Shown here one piece after another: positions 35,419 to 47,886 of a stretch of DNA of 64,000 nucleotides. Made by a program: the position numbers and the translations under genes. Position 1 is the stretch's first letter. Every line of letters starts with the position of its first letter. Source of the DNA: Gnetum montanum (Eukaryota > Streptophyta > Gnetopsida > Gnetales > Gnetaceae); contig MNCI01001310.1 in the NCBI GenBank assembly GCA_015680685.1, forward strand, positions 27,278 through 91,277, given 5' to 3'. The notes below the pieces were generated by a model. The model saw nothing but the letters and a program-made list of their open reading frames with translations. It was not told the DNA's origin and made no database searches.

Positions 35419-37650
35419 TTGCAATCATCAAAGATTTTTTTTAAGTGTATCCAAGGATTTTAAATAGGTTTCTAATAGTTCATAATCCTTTCCTCGATCC
35501 TTGGTTTGATCTAATTTTTATCCTTATTATCTCTCATGGATCTTATTATGAATGTGGAGTTAGAAAAATTCAAAAAAAAAAACCTTTTTTAACTTGTTCT
35601 TTTCAATTATTAAGACCTCTCATAGTCATTCTTTCTTGTTTATTATACCATTAGATGGTTGGCTAGGAGAATCAGTTAGGTTCATTAGCTTTTATTTCAT
35701 TAATTTGATTAAAATATTCTTATTTACTCTTATTCTTGCCCTTCATATACTCTTCTAGTGTTAGAAAAAATTGGTCCAACTTCACTTACCTATGTGTAAT
35801 ACCCTCCCCTACAACTAAGTTGAGCACTCTGGGATTAAGAGAATTTAAAAATCACGTAAATCAAAGTGATGGTGAGGAAGTTATGAAGCTTGGAAGTTCA
35901 CACATCAAAGCTTAGAAAAACAACATGAACTCCCCTTGCTTTGAAATATGAGAATGAACAAATTTCTAACTCCTCACATGTATATATAGATTTTTATAAT
36001 TACAACATCGTAGATGCAACATCGTAACTGTGACATTGTAGATCATGCGACATCATAGATGTGATGTCACTGTTAAAAAATTTTGATTTTTAAGTAATTT
36101 TTGGTGAAAAAGTTAAGTTAATTAGATAGTTTGAAAAATGGAGAAGTTGTTTAAAGGATCTTTAATCATAGATGATGCTTAGATTTTGAAAATTTAGTGG
36201 TTGATGATCATAAAGAAGGAATCTTTGGCAAAGAAGGTCAATTAGACGTACATGAGATGGTAGTGAGAATTATCAAAAGTATGATCAAATATGAGAATTT
36301 AGAAAAATAAACATTGATTATTAAAGTGTCTTGGAAGCATAAGATGATGTGGAATTGATCACGAGGTATGAAATACAAAAGTTATACAAGTGAGTCCTCC
36401 CTAAAGTAAGCTTCAACCCTTAGTGCCCTTGTATAACCACACCTAAAAGTGTTTGTAGGCACTTAAGGAGTTGAATTTAGAACATACCTATCTTGCAAAA
36501 AACACATGTTAGTATTGCCAAAATGAAAAAAATAACACTATATTATACAAAACCATAGAATTATGATTATGTATACTAGTGAGGTGGAACAGGATTATAA
36601 AGGATTGTAGAAATTAGAATGTGAGGTGTCTTACCATAGGCATAATGAATTCTTGTGTGTGATGTATGGTTAAAGTGATCATTAGCCTTTTCATCCAAGA
36701 TCCAAACCAAGTCCATACCACTTACTAGTGACATCACATTGTATCATTTCAAAACTAGTAACCATAAGACTACCACTAATGCAAGAAGCATTATCACTTG
36801 GTATGTGGTTCAAGGAAGGATTTTATTAATAGCACACTTTATTTTTAAGATTTTTGAGAAGACACCTACCTTTAGGCATGGATAACATGTGTTTCTAGTG
36901 GGATCCCTAGAAATTTTATTTTGTGCATTTATTATATTTTTACTATGTTGACCTTATTAGAGGACTACCTTCAGGCATGGGTAACATGTCTTTTCAGTGA
37001 CATGGTAAGGTAGCACTTATTGTACTCATACTTCCCTTTTTTATTAGAACTCAAGAAAATAATACAATCTTAACAACAAGATAAAACTCATATAGTAGTA
37101 GTCCTAGCGAATCCAAAAATCCCCTTGATGCTACATCCTTTTCATTCTCACTTGGTTCTTCAATTTTCTATCCAAACATAATGATCACAGATTTATTTTA
37201 GTTTTATTATGGCCATGCTAAGAACCTTTTATTATTGGGAATGAGTGTATGGATGATGTGGTCTCACTGTATATAGAATCAGTCCTTCATGATTTGATAA
37301 TATAGGGGAACCTTCACATTATTAGGACTACATATTTCTTTAGTCTTTTGTACTTTATTAGAAAATTAGCAAAAATATGTGCAAGAAAAATGATGAAAAT
37401 CATAGAAAATGCTAAAAATGAAAAAATGGAGAAAGAATTTAAAAGATATTAAAGAATAAAAAATGATTTAGAAATGAAAAAATTATAGAAGAATAGAAAA
37501 TATATGAAAGAGTATGAAAAAGTAGTAAGAAAAGAAAAAAGTATAATAAAAAATTATAAACCAAAAAAATTATAAAATAAAAAAGTTGAAAAGAACTTAT
37601 CAATTCCTAAGTTAAGATAAGGCATCTCCCGCATGATTGAACTCATGGGT
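35419..37650 (-). other. Spacer between RT stub and ORFX, copy E
   Basis: No gene. On the minus strand it holds a TATA-like CTATATATAC near 35985, preceded (36070-36003) by ACATCGTAG/ATGTGATGTCA words like those upstream of the TATA in the LTRs. A good splice donor (ATAG then GTAAGTG) is at 35790. Two copies of the motif GGCATGGRTAACATGTSTTT lie at 36874-36897 and 36972-36995. 37370-37600 is A-rich simple sequence. Confidence 0.55.
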
Positions 37651-37656
37651 GAGTGT

Positions 37657-37860
37657 TCAAAAAATGGACCCTAGATACCCCACATCATACACTTTGGGTT
37701 TCTTATTTATCATCCTTAGTGATTTAGATTTTTGTTTATTATCCCATGTATCATTGATGATAATCAAATTGTGATCTTTTGGAGATACATATTCTATTGA
37801 ACTAGATGATCTCTCTATTTTAGAAGGTCTAAATATGTTTTTTTTATCCTTGATCTTCAA
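37657..37860 (-). pseudogene. N-terminal stub of RT in Host-2
   Basis: SSSSIEYVSPKDHNLIIIND and KSKSLRMINKKPKVYD align with LPTSLEYAFLKNGKLVILNA and KAKLLKVINKWSIAFTW of Host-1, the linker just before the RT core. After it the pol reading ends and the spacer begins. The same stub is at 57590-57790 in Host-3. Confidence 0.65.
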
Positions 37861-37869
37861 TTTTAGGTC

Positions 37870-38341
37870 TCCATGTCTCCTACTTGTTAGTTTATGATCA
37901 TGATTTAGGATATCCTTTTGTCAGTTCATAGTTTAGGTCATTTTATTGGGGGTAGAAGTTAATAAGTGAATTGGGTGTTTACATGCATATTTTGGACAAT
38001 TTTATGCTCTTATCTCTTAACCATTAGGTGTCTTTTTGTTTAGAGATCATTGTCTCTTCTTCTACACACACTTGTTTCTCACATTTGTTGTGGGCCAGTG
38101 TAAGGATCATGTTGAAATGTTGAAGTTTTGATCCACAACTACACCCTTCTTTATCAGCAATAATGTATGGAATTCTTTGCATATGTATGGCTCCTTGCTC
38201 ATCTTCCTTAGAAATTTCCAAAGATAAGCCTTTTATTCCTAACTTAACATTAATTATGGTAAGCCATGCTCTCCTCATAATGATAGGAAAGTCCCTGTCA
38301 TCATTCTTCACATTGATCACAAGAAAATATGTTGGATAATA
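37870..38341 (-). pseudogene. Protease, C-terminal part, of Host-2
   Basis: Minus strand: INVKNDDRDFPIIMRRAWLT (the MGRPWL-type strand) and GIKGLSLEISKEDEQGAIHM. Host-3 has the matching MGNLSLEISKEDEQGAIQTQ. The N-terminal half continues beyond element D at 44913. Confidence 0.75.
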
Positions 38342-38346
38342 CCACT

Positions 38347-39223
38347 TGATGAATTGTAAATGGGCTATGTCAAGTGGGCCTCGTCGACTAGGCCCTATCG
38401 ATGCATGATTTGATGCATTGACATGGCCTCGTTGAGTTGGTGTCTATTTTTTCCTCTAAATACATGCTCACCCACCATGTTTATGGCATGTCTTATCATA
38501 GTTGTAGCAAAGCTCTTGCAGTTTTGTCATTTGGGAGTTAGAATATTTTTCTAAGTGCCCATAGTAGGAGGCAAGAGTATACAGATCTTTATTCAAGCAC
38601 TATTGTACCTAAGCACAACAGTGTGTGTGACAATAAAGACAAGCTTTTGATAAACCTTGCAGCACTGTGAAATAGATTATTTATTTATTCATTTAATGTT
38701 CTATGTAATTTTCCTTAATGTGTTAAGTAATTAAATAATTAATTGGGTTAAATGAAGCTAAACTAAGCTAGATTAAGTAGTGATTAATTAAGCACATAAG
38801 TACGACCACTTTAAGCATATGCTTAGCTCTTGGTAATACTAGTAACGTTTAATGTTTGGTAACCCAGTAGCACTAAACATGTTTAGGATGTGTACGGCAA
38901 GTGGAAACAAATGCTTATGTTAGGATTAGTTATGTGTAGTTAGATTAAGTTAATAATTAAATTACTTCATTCGTTTCATCCTTTATTTTAAGAACTCAAA
39001 ACATAAAACATAAAAATAATAAAAATCATATGCGTCGATTACACTTAACCATACCTTTTCATATCACAAGTGTAATTAGGAAGACAATGAATGATTGTTA
39101 GGAAAAGTTCACTTTCTAGAGACTAGTGTATTAGAAGACATAGAGTCCATGGAATTCTACTAAATCATTCGTGAATGCTTAGTGATTCATATGGTTGAGT
39201 GTAGGGGTATTCATTGCTCATTA
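38347..39223 (+). repeat. 5' LTR of element D
   Basis: 877 bp, starting TGATGAATTG and ending GCTCATTA. A TATA-like CTCTAAATACATGC is near 38454 (CTATAAATACGTGC in the 3' copy). Confidence 0.85.
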
Positions 39224-39224
39224 T

Positions 39225-39241
39225 TGGTATCATTGTTGGGC
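39225..39241 (+). promoter_or_regulatory. Decayed tRNA-Asp primer-binding site of element D
   Basis: TGGTATCATTGTTGGGC follows the LTR after one base. Against TGGCGCCGTTGCCGGGG the internal changes are C to T or G to A; the last base also differs. Confidence 0.7.
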
Positions 39242-39293
39242 ATTCTTTTTGTTTGAAATGTGTGCTATCTAGGCATAGTGAAAATCATTAACA

Positions 39294-41160
39294 TTGTTGG
39301 ATGAACCTAAGGTTAAAAATAATTCTCAAAATAAATATAATAATTTAAGCACATTGATATCTTATTCTAATTGCAAAATTTCTTCTTCTCACAAGTGTGA
39401 TGATACTAAACCACCAATGCCTCAAGAATGTCGGGTGGTATATACTCATCCAGATGAATATGTGCCTAACTTCACCTTCATCTTGCATCAAGATGAATAA
39501 CGACGATGGTGAGATATGGAGGATAACATTGTAATGCCTCTTGATTGATCTATGCCCAAGAAGTTGTTCCAAACTCTTAGGAGGTTAGGCATCCAAGATC
39601 TTCAAGAAGAGTACATTGTGCATGACCATGACAATTGGGACCACCATCCCACTAAAACACAACATAGAAGAGATTGATACCAGGAGAAGCATTGTGAGGC
39701 TTTGAAGAGGAAATAGTTCGTCAATCCCTTGTTCTTGCTCAAACAAAATGACAATGAGGATCCTCTAGGGGTTTTCAACATAAAGATTTTTCATCCCTTG
39801 ATATTGGTGATGGGAGCTTGAACTTAAAGTTGTAGTCCACTATCAATAATTCGAGTTCAAGAAAAAGTGGGAGTCAAAGCAGGGGCCTGAGCAAACATCA
39901 AGATAACAAGAAAGCTAATGAATGTGGCTATGACAAGCATAGAGGAGGTGGTAGAGATCATGGTGGTGGTGGTCCTCCTCCCTCTTCATCCTCTTCATCT
40001 ACATCTTCTTCTTTCTCTTTTGGTTTTAACAGACACCACAGAAAGGACAACCATGATGAAGGTGAACAATGAGATAGTGATTGCTAGGCTTGCCATGAAT
40101 GAAAAGGTAGTAGAGGACATCATAGGAATCATCAAAATAATGATGATGATGAGCCTTTGATAGCAACTCAGAGTATGTTGAATATCACAGAGGTAGTGGA
40201 AATCCCAATCAGGCATGTGAAAGATAGTCAGATCAAGAAACTTGACATGAATAATATCTCTAGATTTGAGGGGGGTTATAACTTTGATTTGCAAAAATAT
40301 ATTCAAGCCTTTCATGATGCCTATGCCTTATAGAATATTGAAATGATTGGAAAAAAATAAAGCTATTTCCTAGGACACTCATCAAGGAAGCAAAAAGGTG
40401 ATATTGGTCCTTGGAGCTAGAATACATCCGTAGGTGGAGTACAATGCTAGAGCTATTCAATGATAAATATCATATGTACTCCCAAGTGTCTAATTTGAGA
40501 AGGTAGATCCAAGAATGGAAACAAGGAACATATGAACCTTTGGATGCCACCATGGGCAGATACTATTCTCTCATACACCAATGCCCTAGCCATTATTATT
40601 CTCAGTGAAAACAACTTCCCAACATCATAGATGGACTCAGATAAAAAACAAAAAGAACTCTTGGGGTTTATGCCCAAGGAATACTATTAGAACTTAGAGC
40701 CCATTAGATCCAAAGACTGATAGAGTAGGTAGCAAGAGAAGAAGGAGAGTTGATAAAATAGGAAAGTGTTGAGGAATATAATAGGGATCCTTCCATTAGA
40801 AAAAGGGAGGTTTAATTTTGCAACAACGAGGAGGAGTATGAACTTGATGAGGTGGTGTAGAAAAAAACCTTGCCAATACAAAAATATATTTTCAATATAT
40901 TGGCTAAGGTTGATAAATTATGGAACTTTTTAGATGAAAATTCTAAACTTCTCTAAAAATTGCAAAAAAATCAAAAGAATAGAGTAGTGATCATAACTAT
41001 AGGAGGCGGAGAGAAGCTAAACATGCCTACCAAAGGGGTAAGGGTAAGGCTACGGTAGTAAAAGAGATTGTGAAGTTAGAATCAAATGATGATGATGGAT
41101 GTGACATTTTCCAATATGAACATCTTGAAGGATGTTTCCCTATCATGACACACTTGTAAG
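39294..41160 (+). pseudogene. Gag of element D
   Basis: Readable blocks in changing frames: HPDEYVPNFTFILHQDE (39445-39498), MPKKLFQTLRRLGIQDLQEE (39555-39615), YNFDLQKYIQAFHDAY (40275-40325), and MPPWADTILSYTNALAI (about 40545-40595). The same blocks occur in Host-1 and Host-2 Gag. A tract rich in Ser and Gly codons near 39970-40020 corresponds to the basic and serine-rich linker. Broken by stops throughout. Confidence 0.75.
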
Positions 41161-42300
41161 AGTCTAGGGTGTAAGCGCTAAATCCTAGATATTCAAGAAG
41201 GAAAGCATCCAAAAGATTTCCTTATCCTCAAGGAAATCCAAGGAAGTTTCACTAGCAATGAAAATCTTATTATCTAAGTAGAGCTCCACAATAGCCATAT
41301 GAGCAATACCAGTAGTTGCAATGCCCACAATCATGGGGGATGCCACCACCAAGGTAATAATACCTTTATGGGTAGCTAGATCCATATGGGTAATATGTTT
41401 AGCAACCAATGTCTCTGTGTGGCTCTTTTGGTCATGCTTCTTTTGAGCATCACTACTACCCTTCAGAGTATTATAGAACTCATTCTCCATCTATTAGAGG
41501 GGAAAGCCCATCATCCTCTTCATTCTTCAACACATGCTCTTCCACCCTCAACCCAATTACCACTTCCTTCATCCATGTAGGGAAAAATTTCCACATAGCT
41601 ACAATAGCATAAATCCACTATGCCCATTAACTTACAGTTGGCTCCTCAACTGAGTGGTTTGAAATTAAGATCCTATAAAAGACCATTCTTTCGAACCAAT
41701 AGCCCTACTAAACCCTCACCTAGTTATGTAGTTGGTTGCCCTGTATCTTCTTCATCCTCTTCATTCATTTCTTTCAAGAGTCCTTCAAACCAATGCCTCT
41801 TAAAATTTGCATAGTTATGTTAATCCATGTTGCATCTGATTGGATCAAAGCTAGAAACCTCTCTAGGAAAAGAGATTATCTTGGAAGTCCTCTCATCTCT
41901 TTATAGATTACTAGAAATGAGCCATGAAAAACTCTTCTTAACTCAGGTTTTGGAGTTAATATGATTTCTCACGAAATGTAGAACGTTTGGAACCTACCTC
42001 CTCTTAAGAAGAGCAACATTCATTTAAAATTGGTAAATTAGTTCATCACTATTCCATTGGGACTAGTAGAAGATATTATGACCATTTTCTCTAGGTGGTG
42101 TTACCCTACCGATTTCCTAGTAATCAAAGTTGATAATTGCAAGGGGGACTTTTCAATCATTATGGGAAGGGCTTGGTTGAGCACTATTGATGCAAAAATG
42201 AACATAAGAGATTGTTCCATGAAAATTTCCATGGAAAATGCATTTGGAAAGATTTAGAAGCAGCCAGTTCCATGCATAATGTACAATGATACAAGGTGTA
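41161..42300 (+). pseudogene. Gag end and protease of element D
   Basis: Between 41161 and 41900 the frame is heavily decayed. At 42057-42257 the protease C-terminal half reads MGLVEDIMTIFSRWCYPTDF, LVIKVDNCKGDFSIIMGRAW and LSTIDAKMNIRD, as in Host-1 (GLVEDIMTT, YPTDFPLIKV). Confidence 0.75.
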
Positions 42301-42399
42301 ACTATGTGCTAAAACTTAGGTTTGTGAAAAGAGGATCCATTTCTACATGTAGGCAGTATGTAAATGAGGTAGATATTTAAAGGTGCTTTTATGTAGCAA

Positions 42400-43241
42400 C
42401 CACAAACTAGGAAGGCACTTAGTGACTGATAGCTGATCTTGGAAGTAGCACATTTTGTATGGAACTTGCTGAGACTCTGACATGTGCCTATATTGAAGGC
42501 ATAGATGAATTGGAGCAAGTTCATCACCAAATCTTTGATGATGCAAATGATGGTACTAATTGGAAAGAGTTGGAAATCTGTAAAAATTTTAAACAAGATC
42601 CCTTTAACTTTAAAACTCTACCTACAAGCATGGAGTATGCATTTTTGACAAATGGTGTTGGTAATCATCAATGCCAATTTGGCTCTTGAACAAAGATAGA
42701 TGCTATTGAGGGTGGTCAACAAATGGCCAATAGCCTTTACTTGGTCATATCCTGAACTCATAGTGCTTGATCCTAGGATATGCCAATATCATATCTACAT
42801 TGATTTTGCCATGAAGCTAAAGAAGTAGTCACAGCGATGATTGAATCCTAAATTGAAGTAGATTTTTAAAGGGAAAATCAAAGAACTCCTCAAGGCAAAT
42901 TTTATCTATTCCATTGTAGATAGTGAGTGGGTTAGTCCACTCATGATTATGTCAAAAAAGATGGCAAGTGATGGATTAGCAACTAAGAATGTGGTCACTA
43001 ATCACTTATCTTAGTTATGATGGGATAACAAAGAGGAGAACTTGCTCTTTGATCAATTTCCTGGTAAACTCCTCTTTACTAGTGCAATAAATGAACAAGT
43101 GCCCATAGAACCAAAATGGTATGATGACATCCTCACTTATCTTCTTGCTCAAGAGATGCCACAAAATATTGACTACAGGAAGAAACAATAGTTTCTTCAT
43201 CAAGCCAAACACTTCATGGAAATCAACGGACACCTTTAAGG
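42400..43241 (+). pseudogene. RT and RNase H remnants of element D (internally deleted)
   Basis: The pre-RT linker is kept (NFKTLPTSMEYAFLTNG, then VVNKWPIAFTWSYPELIVLD), followed by ELLKANFIYSIVDSEWVSPL. At about 42975 the reading jumps to the end of RNase H (NEQVPIEPKWYDDILTYLLA, QAKHFMEINGHL). The catalytic RT box and the RNase H core are missing. Confidence 0.75.
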
Positions 43242-44035
43242 NAATGACCACACGAATGGAGGGATCTCAATGGTGGATTTAACCACTAGAATCCTTTAAC
43301 ATGTGGGGCATCAACTTCATTTGTGCCATCACACCCATGTCAAATAGAAAGGTGTACATAATCATCACTGTTGATTACTACAAAAAATGGGTAGAAGCAA
43401 CAATCATCATCAACTCTACATCATCTACTGCTATGTAGTTTGTACAAAAAAATGTTGTATATAGGTTTGGGTTGCCATGTGCACTAATTTCTAACAATGA
43501 AAGCCATTTTACAAGTACTACCTTTTGTAAGCTTATGTAACACTTGGGGATTGAACATAAACTAACAACATCCCACTGCCCCCAAGCCAATGGTCAAGTA
43601 GTACTAATAGGGAGATCACAAAGATCCTAACAAGAACTATTAGCCAATATAGGAGATATTGGTGCACAAAAGTAAATGATGCCCTCTAGGCCTATTTCTC
43701 AACATGGAAGCTCCCTCTAGGCTATTCTTCTTATGAGTTGGTGTATAGAACATTACTGACTCTACCTATCCACTTTAAGCTTCATACACTTTCAACAACT
43801 AGTGACCTAAACCTTAACCTTAGCCTAGCACAAAAGGAAAGCTTAATCAATTTGAATGTGCTAGATGAAAATTGGTTGTTAGACCTATCCTTGAATGAAG
43901 TGCATAAAGCATTTAATAAATAACGCCATGACCTTAGGATAAGGAAAATAAAATTTCAACCTAGAGACAAGCTCCTCTACTAGAACCCCACACATGTACC
44001 TTAGCAAACTAAGTTCCATACATTGTGTAAGGGGC
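43242..44035 (+). pseudogene. Integrase remnant of element D
   Basis: The core starts without its zinc finger: FNMWGINFICAITPMSNRKV (first Asp changed to Asn), GLPCALISNNESHFTSTTF (second Asp changed to Asn) and HCPQANGQVV, then the C-terminal HTLSTTSDLNLNLSLAQKES at 43785-43850. The unresolved base N at 43242 sits at the join with RNase H. Confidence 0.8.
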
Positions 44036-44045
44036 CTTATATTAT

Positions 44046-44912
44046 TTATGAAACCTTTTTTTGACTAAGCCCCATTGACTAGGCCCTGTCGATGCATGAT
44101 TTGATGCGTTGATGTGGCCCTGTCGACATAGTGTTTATTTTTCCTATAAATACGTGCTAACTCGCTGTGTTTATGGCATGTCTTGTCATAGTTGTAGCAA
44201 AGCTCTTATAGTTTTGTCATTTGGAAGTTAGAATATTTTTCTTAGTGCCCACAATAGCAGTCAAGAGTATATAGATCTTTATTTGAGCATAGTTGTACCT
44301 GAGCATAACAGTATGTGTAGCAATAAAGATGTGCTTTTGATAAACCTTGTAGCACTTTAAAATAGATTATTTATTTACTTATTTATGCATTTAATGTTTT
44401 ATGCCATTTCCCTTAATGCTTGAAGTAATTAAATAATTAATTAGGATAAACTAAACTAAACTAAGCTAAATTAAGTAGTGATTAATTAAGCACATAAGTA
44501 TGACCACTTCGAGCATCCGCTTGGTGATTGGTAATCCCAATAATAGTTAACATTTGGTAACTCAGTAGCGCTAAACATGTTCAGGATGTGTATAGTAAGT
44601 GGAAACAGATGCTTATGTTAGCCTTAGTTAGGGGTAGTTAGTTAGATTAAATTAGTAATTAAATTACTTCATTCCTTCCACCCCTTATTTTAAGAACCCA
44701 AAACATAAAACATAAAAATAATAAAGATCGTATGCATTGATTACACTTAACCATACCTTTGCATATGACAAGTGTAATTGGGAAGATTAGGAAAATTTCA
44801 CTTCTTAGAGACTAGTGTACTGGAATACATAGAGTCCACGGAATTCTATTGGATTGGGCGTGAACACTTAGTGATTCATATGGTTGAGTGTAGGGGTATT
44901 CGCCTCTCATCA
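44046..44912 (+). repeat. 3' LTR of element D
   Basis: About 867 bp, aligned with 38347-39223; ends CTCATCA. The upper-strand TATA box CCTATAAATACGTGC is near 44144. An AAGGGGCC purine-rich stretch near 44029 may be the polypurine tract. Confidence 0.8.
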
Positions 44913-45130
44913 CCAGCCATTGAGCGTGGTCACTACATCTTCTATTTTTTCTAAAGGAATGGTAACTGATTGATCTAGTGGATCTAGTCTTAAATTGCAC
45001 TTCTTTAAAGGCAGTGCCTTGTATGTTTCATGAGATATCTAGTTAACTCTAGAACCTAAAGTCTAGTAGAGCTTTGCACGGTGAATTTTCCAACAATATT
45101 CAAATAAATTAGAGGATTTCTAGGATCTAT
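44913..45130 (-). pseudogene. Protease, N-terminal part, of Host-2
   Basis: Minus strand: TLGSRVN (relic of DLGASVNL, with the Asp lost) then KKCNLRLDPLDQSVTIPLEK and IEDVVTTLNGW at 45000-44913. It rejoins 38341 once element D is removed. Confidence 0.7.
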
Positions 45131-45199
45131 TATTTTCTTAGGAAGAGTCTAGTTAGATACTATATCAGTTAGCATGATAGTTGTAATCTTTTTATTTGA

Positions 45200-47739
45200 T
45201 TATTATGGAAGCATGGTGTTTTTATGAGGATCTATCATAGGAGAAATATGATTCAATGAAGTCCTAACTCTACCAACCTTAATAGGACTTATCCTAAAGA
45301 AAGAATGTTTCTTTGATTTTCCTTTAGTGTTGTTGGTATGATCCTCTCTATGTATATTGACTACCCTTTTAGCACTTTTTTGTTGAGGTTGTGATGGTAA
45401 TTCTCCTTGCATAACAGGTGGTAGCATTAGTTGTAGAGAGTTTGGAGTTAGAAGTGATGAACTAGCTATTAGTTGATGTGCATAAGAATGGGGATCTATT
45501 CATGAGTTAGTTGATCTATGATACTCTGATGGATAGTAATAAGAGGAAGTATGGACTGAAGCATTTCTAGGAGAAATTGGATGTTGAACATAATATCCAT
45601 ATGGATTGGGTTGCATATATGGATATTGTTACTTTGATGATGGCATTTTCCATACATGTGATTGTTCCCACTACTACTAGTATTGCTATTGTGGATGAGG
45701 ATATGGTCCACTTGGATAGTATGATGGTTGGAAGGGTTGTTTGTGATTACCCTATGGATAAGGCAATTGTTTTGATTTTTTTTTTGACAAATCTTATATT
45801 AAGTGCATATGCACCAGGCTCTTGCAAGTGGGCCATGACAAGAAAACATCCCTTAGGATGTTCATATGGCACACTTTGCATCCTTCTTCATCTTCTGAAC
45901 TAGAGTATGTAAATTCTTCAACTACAATAATGTTTCCTTTGTGTTTGTAACACTCTCATCCATTATCTCTTATTTCTTCTTTTCTTTGTTCTTGTTTAGT
46001 GCTTATTTAGTCTTCTCCTCCACTATCTTAAGTGCAATAGTGAATTTCTCATCTACTAAGGCCCACATTTTCTATACCTTTTTTGCTATGTCATTGAATG
46101 ATTTTTGAATGGGTAGAGTCTTCTTTTGAATGACATCCTCCAAAGTTTCTTCTTCTTGTCTATTGCATATTCTAACATCTTATTTCCTTATTACAAGATC
46201 TCAATTGTATTCTTCAGTTGATTCCCTTTTCTTCAATTCTCCTTCTTCTTTGGCTACTTGGTCTATTAGTCTTTGAATTCAGTGGGTTGTCATTTTTGAT
46301 AATATTCCTTAGGTATATACCCCAAGTGTTTCCCTAGTCTTGTTCCTTAACCCATCAATAATATGACTTAGTTGTTCCCTTTGTGAAAATCCATGGCTAG
46401 GGCATCTATGCAATAAATAATAGTATATACCCATTATCATGTTAATGGATTCATGTGTCCCTTACTTTCATCCTTGGATTTGTTTCATTCAATTGGACAC
46501 TCTTGAGTAGGTTTGATACTTATCATTGAAGATCTCTAGCATGGTACTCTATCTTCAAATAAATTTTGGTTCTAAGGATCAATACCAACTTTTTGCTTTC
46601 TTGATGAGAGTCATGGGAAATAACTTTAACATATGCCAATTACTCTCAATATTTTGAAGAACACAAGCATCATGGAATGCTTGAAGATGGTGCTATGGAT
46701 CTGCATTATATCCATCCTCAAATTTGGGAATATTATTCATGTCCAGTCACTTGATGCTACTATCCCTAATGTGCCTAGTAGGAATATACACTACTTCTCT
46801 AATATTAATTATACTGTGAGTGGCCAATAGGGATTCTTTCTCATTATTAGGTTCATAGGCTTAGTTGTAGTTGTGACCTCTTTAGTGCTCATAGCATTTC
46901 TCTCTTTCTTGATGCCTAATTTTGTCTCTTTGTTGTTCATAATCATAATCCTCTTCACCAAGATACCTTCTCCAATATTCGTGTCTCTCATGATCCCTAC
47001 ATCTTTCCCTATCATAGTCTCTAGATCTTTGTTCTCTCTTATTAGATTTCACTCATGATTGTGAGGAGGAAGAGGAAGTAGTTGGAGAATGGTGTTGGCT
47101 AGTTTTCCTTTGGTGACTTCATGATTTATCCTCTTGTGGCTTTGTAGAAGCTCTAGGCCTTAAGCTCAACCTATGTTTGAAGTCTTCTACATCTCTCCTA
47201 AGTGTCTTCACAAGGACCAAATGCCACTATACTTTGAAACCTTCTTCTAGATGAATTATAGACATTTTTGAATGGGATTCATGGTTTTGATGGAGTTTTT
47301 CCATTATGAATGCATCATCATTGATTTCCCCTAGGACAACATTATGGGTTACTTTCATTCCTTTGTTTTTGTCATGTCTTGTCTCCATGGAAACATCCCC
47401 TCTTACTTGTGCTTCCATGGGTTAATATGACTTGGTCATGTGTTTAGTAACATGATATCATTCTTGTGCATGGTCAAGGTTCAACCTCATCAAGGTTGCC
47501 TACAACATGGATGGTCTTAACCGTTTAGGAGGAAAAACTATGTTGTCATGTAAATCCCTCCACCTTAGCTATTCATCTTGATGGAACATAAATGTGAAGT
47601 CAAGATAATATGGATCTATATGAGCATATTAAATTCTAGTTTGCATAAGTGCACTTTAGTCTTCTTCATCATATCTTTTGTCATGACTCTTTTGAGTTTC
47701 CTTGGCAAGTGATGACTTTTTCTTAAGTTTAGAAGCCAT
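45200..47739 (-). pseudogene. Gag of Host-2
   Basis: Minus strand from ATG 47739 (MASKLKKKSSLAKETQKSHD). Readable parts: DFTFMFHQDE (near 47600), VHNVVLGEINDDAFIMEKLH-like helix (47340-47280), an Arg-rich linker (47050-46900: RSRDYDRERCRDHERHEYWR), KKKLWRMSFKRRLYPFKN (46140-46090), and TNNTKGKSKKHSFFRISPIK near the protease border. The order matches Host-1 and D. Stops are frequent. Confidence 0.7.
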
Positions 47740-47869
47740 GTTTTATGTTTGACACTCTTAAGTGTGTCTGTGTATTAAATGTTTGATTAGAAATATGAAA
47801 GATAAAATTTTTGATTTTTGATACAAAAAACTCTATAAGATTAAATACTAAGAAAACATTGACACATTA

Positions 47870-47885
47870 CTCAACAATGATACTA
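47870..47885 (-). promoter_or_regulatory. Strongly decayed primer-binding site of Host-2
   Basis: On the minus strand TAGTATCATTGTTGAG; every difference from the tRNA-Asp site TGGCGCCGTTGCCGGG is C to T or G to A. Confidence 0.65.
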
Positions 47886-47886
47886 A

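Larger units (their letters stand above)
38347..44912 (+). mobile_element. Element D: deletion derivative of the Host-1 family, inserted in Host-2
   Basis: Plus-strand element with two LTRs (38347-39223 and about 44046-44912), a decayed tRNA-Asp primer site, gag, protease, fragments of RT and integrase. The termini are TGATGA and TCATCA. The flanks CCACT (38342-38346) and CCAGC (44913-44917) fit a diverged target duplication; the uninterrupted Host-3 reads GACCACCCATTG here. Protein words match Host-1 most closely. The RT core and RNase H are missing at about 42975, the integrase zinc finger is missing at 43242, and ORFX and its spacer are absent. Confidence 0.85.

Noticed and set aside
39995-40315. 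Minus-strand open stretch of 106 codons
   Set aside because: It is the reverse strand of the Gag of element D.
45577-45903. Plus-strand open stretch of 108 codons
   Set aside because: It is antisense to the Gag of Host-2, whose minus-strand reading matches Host-1 and D.
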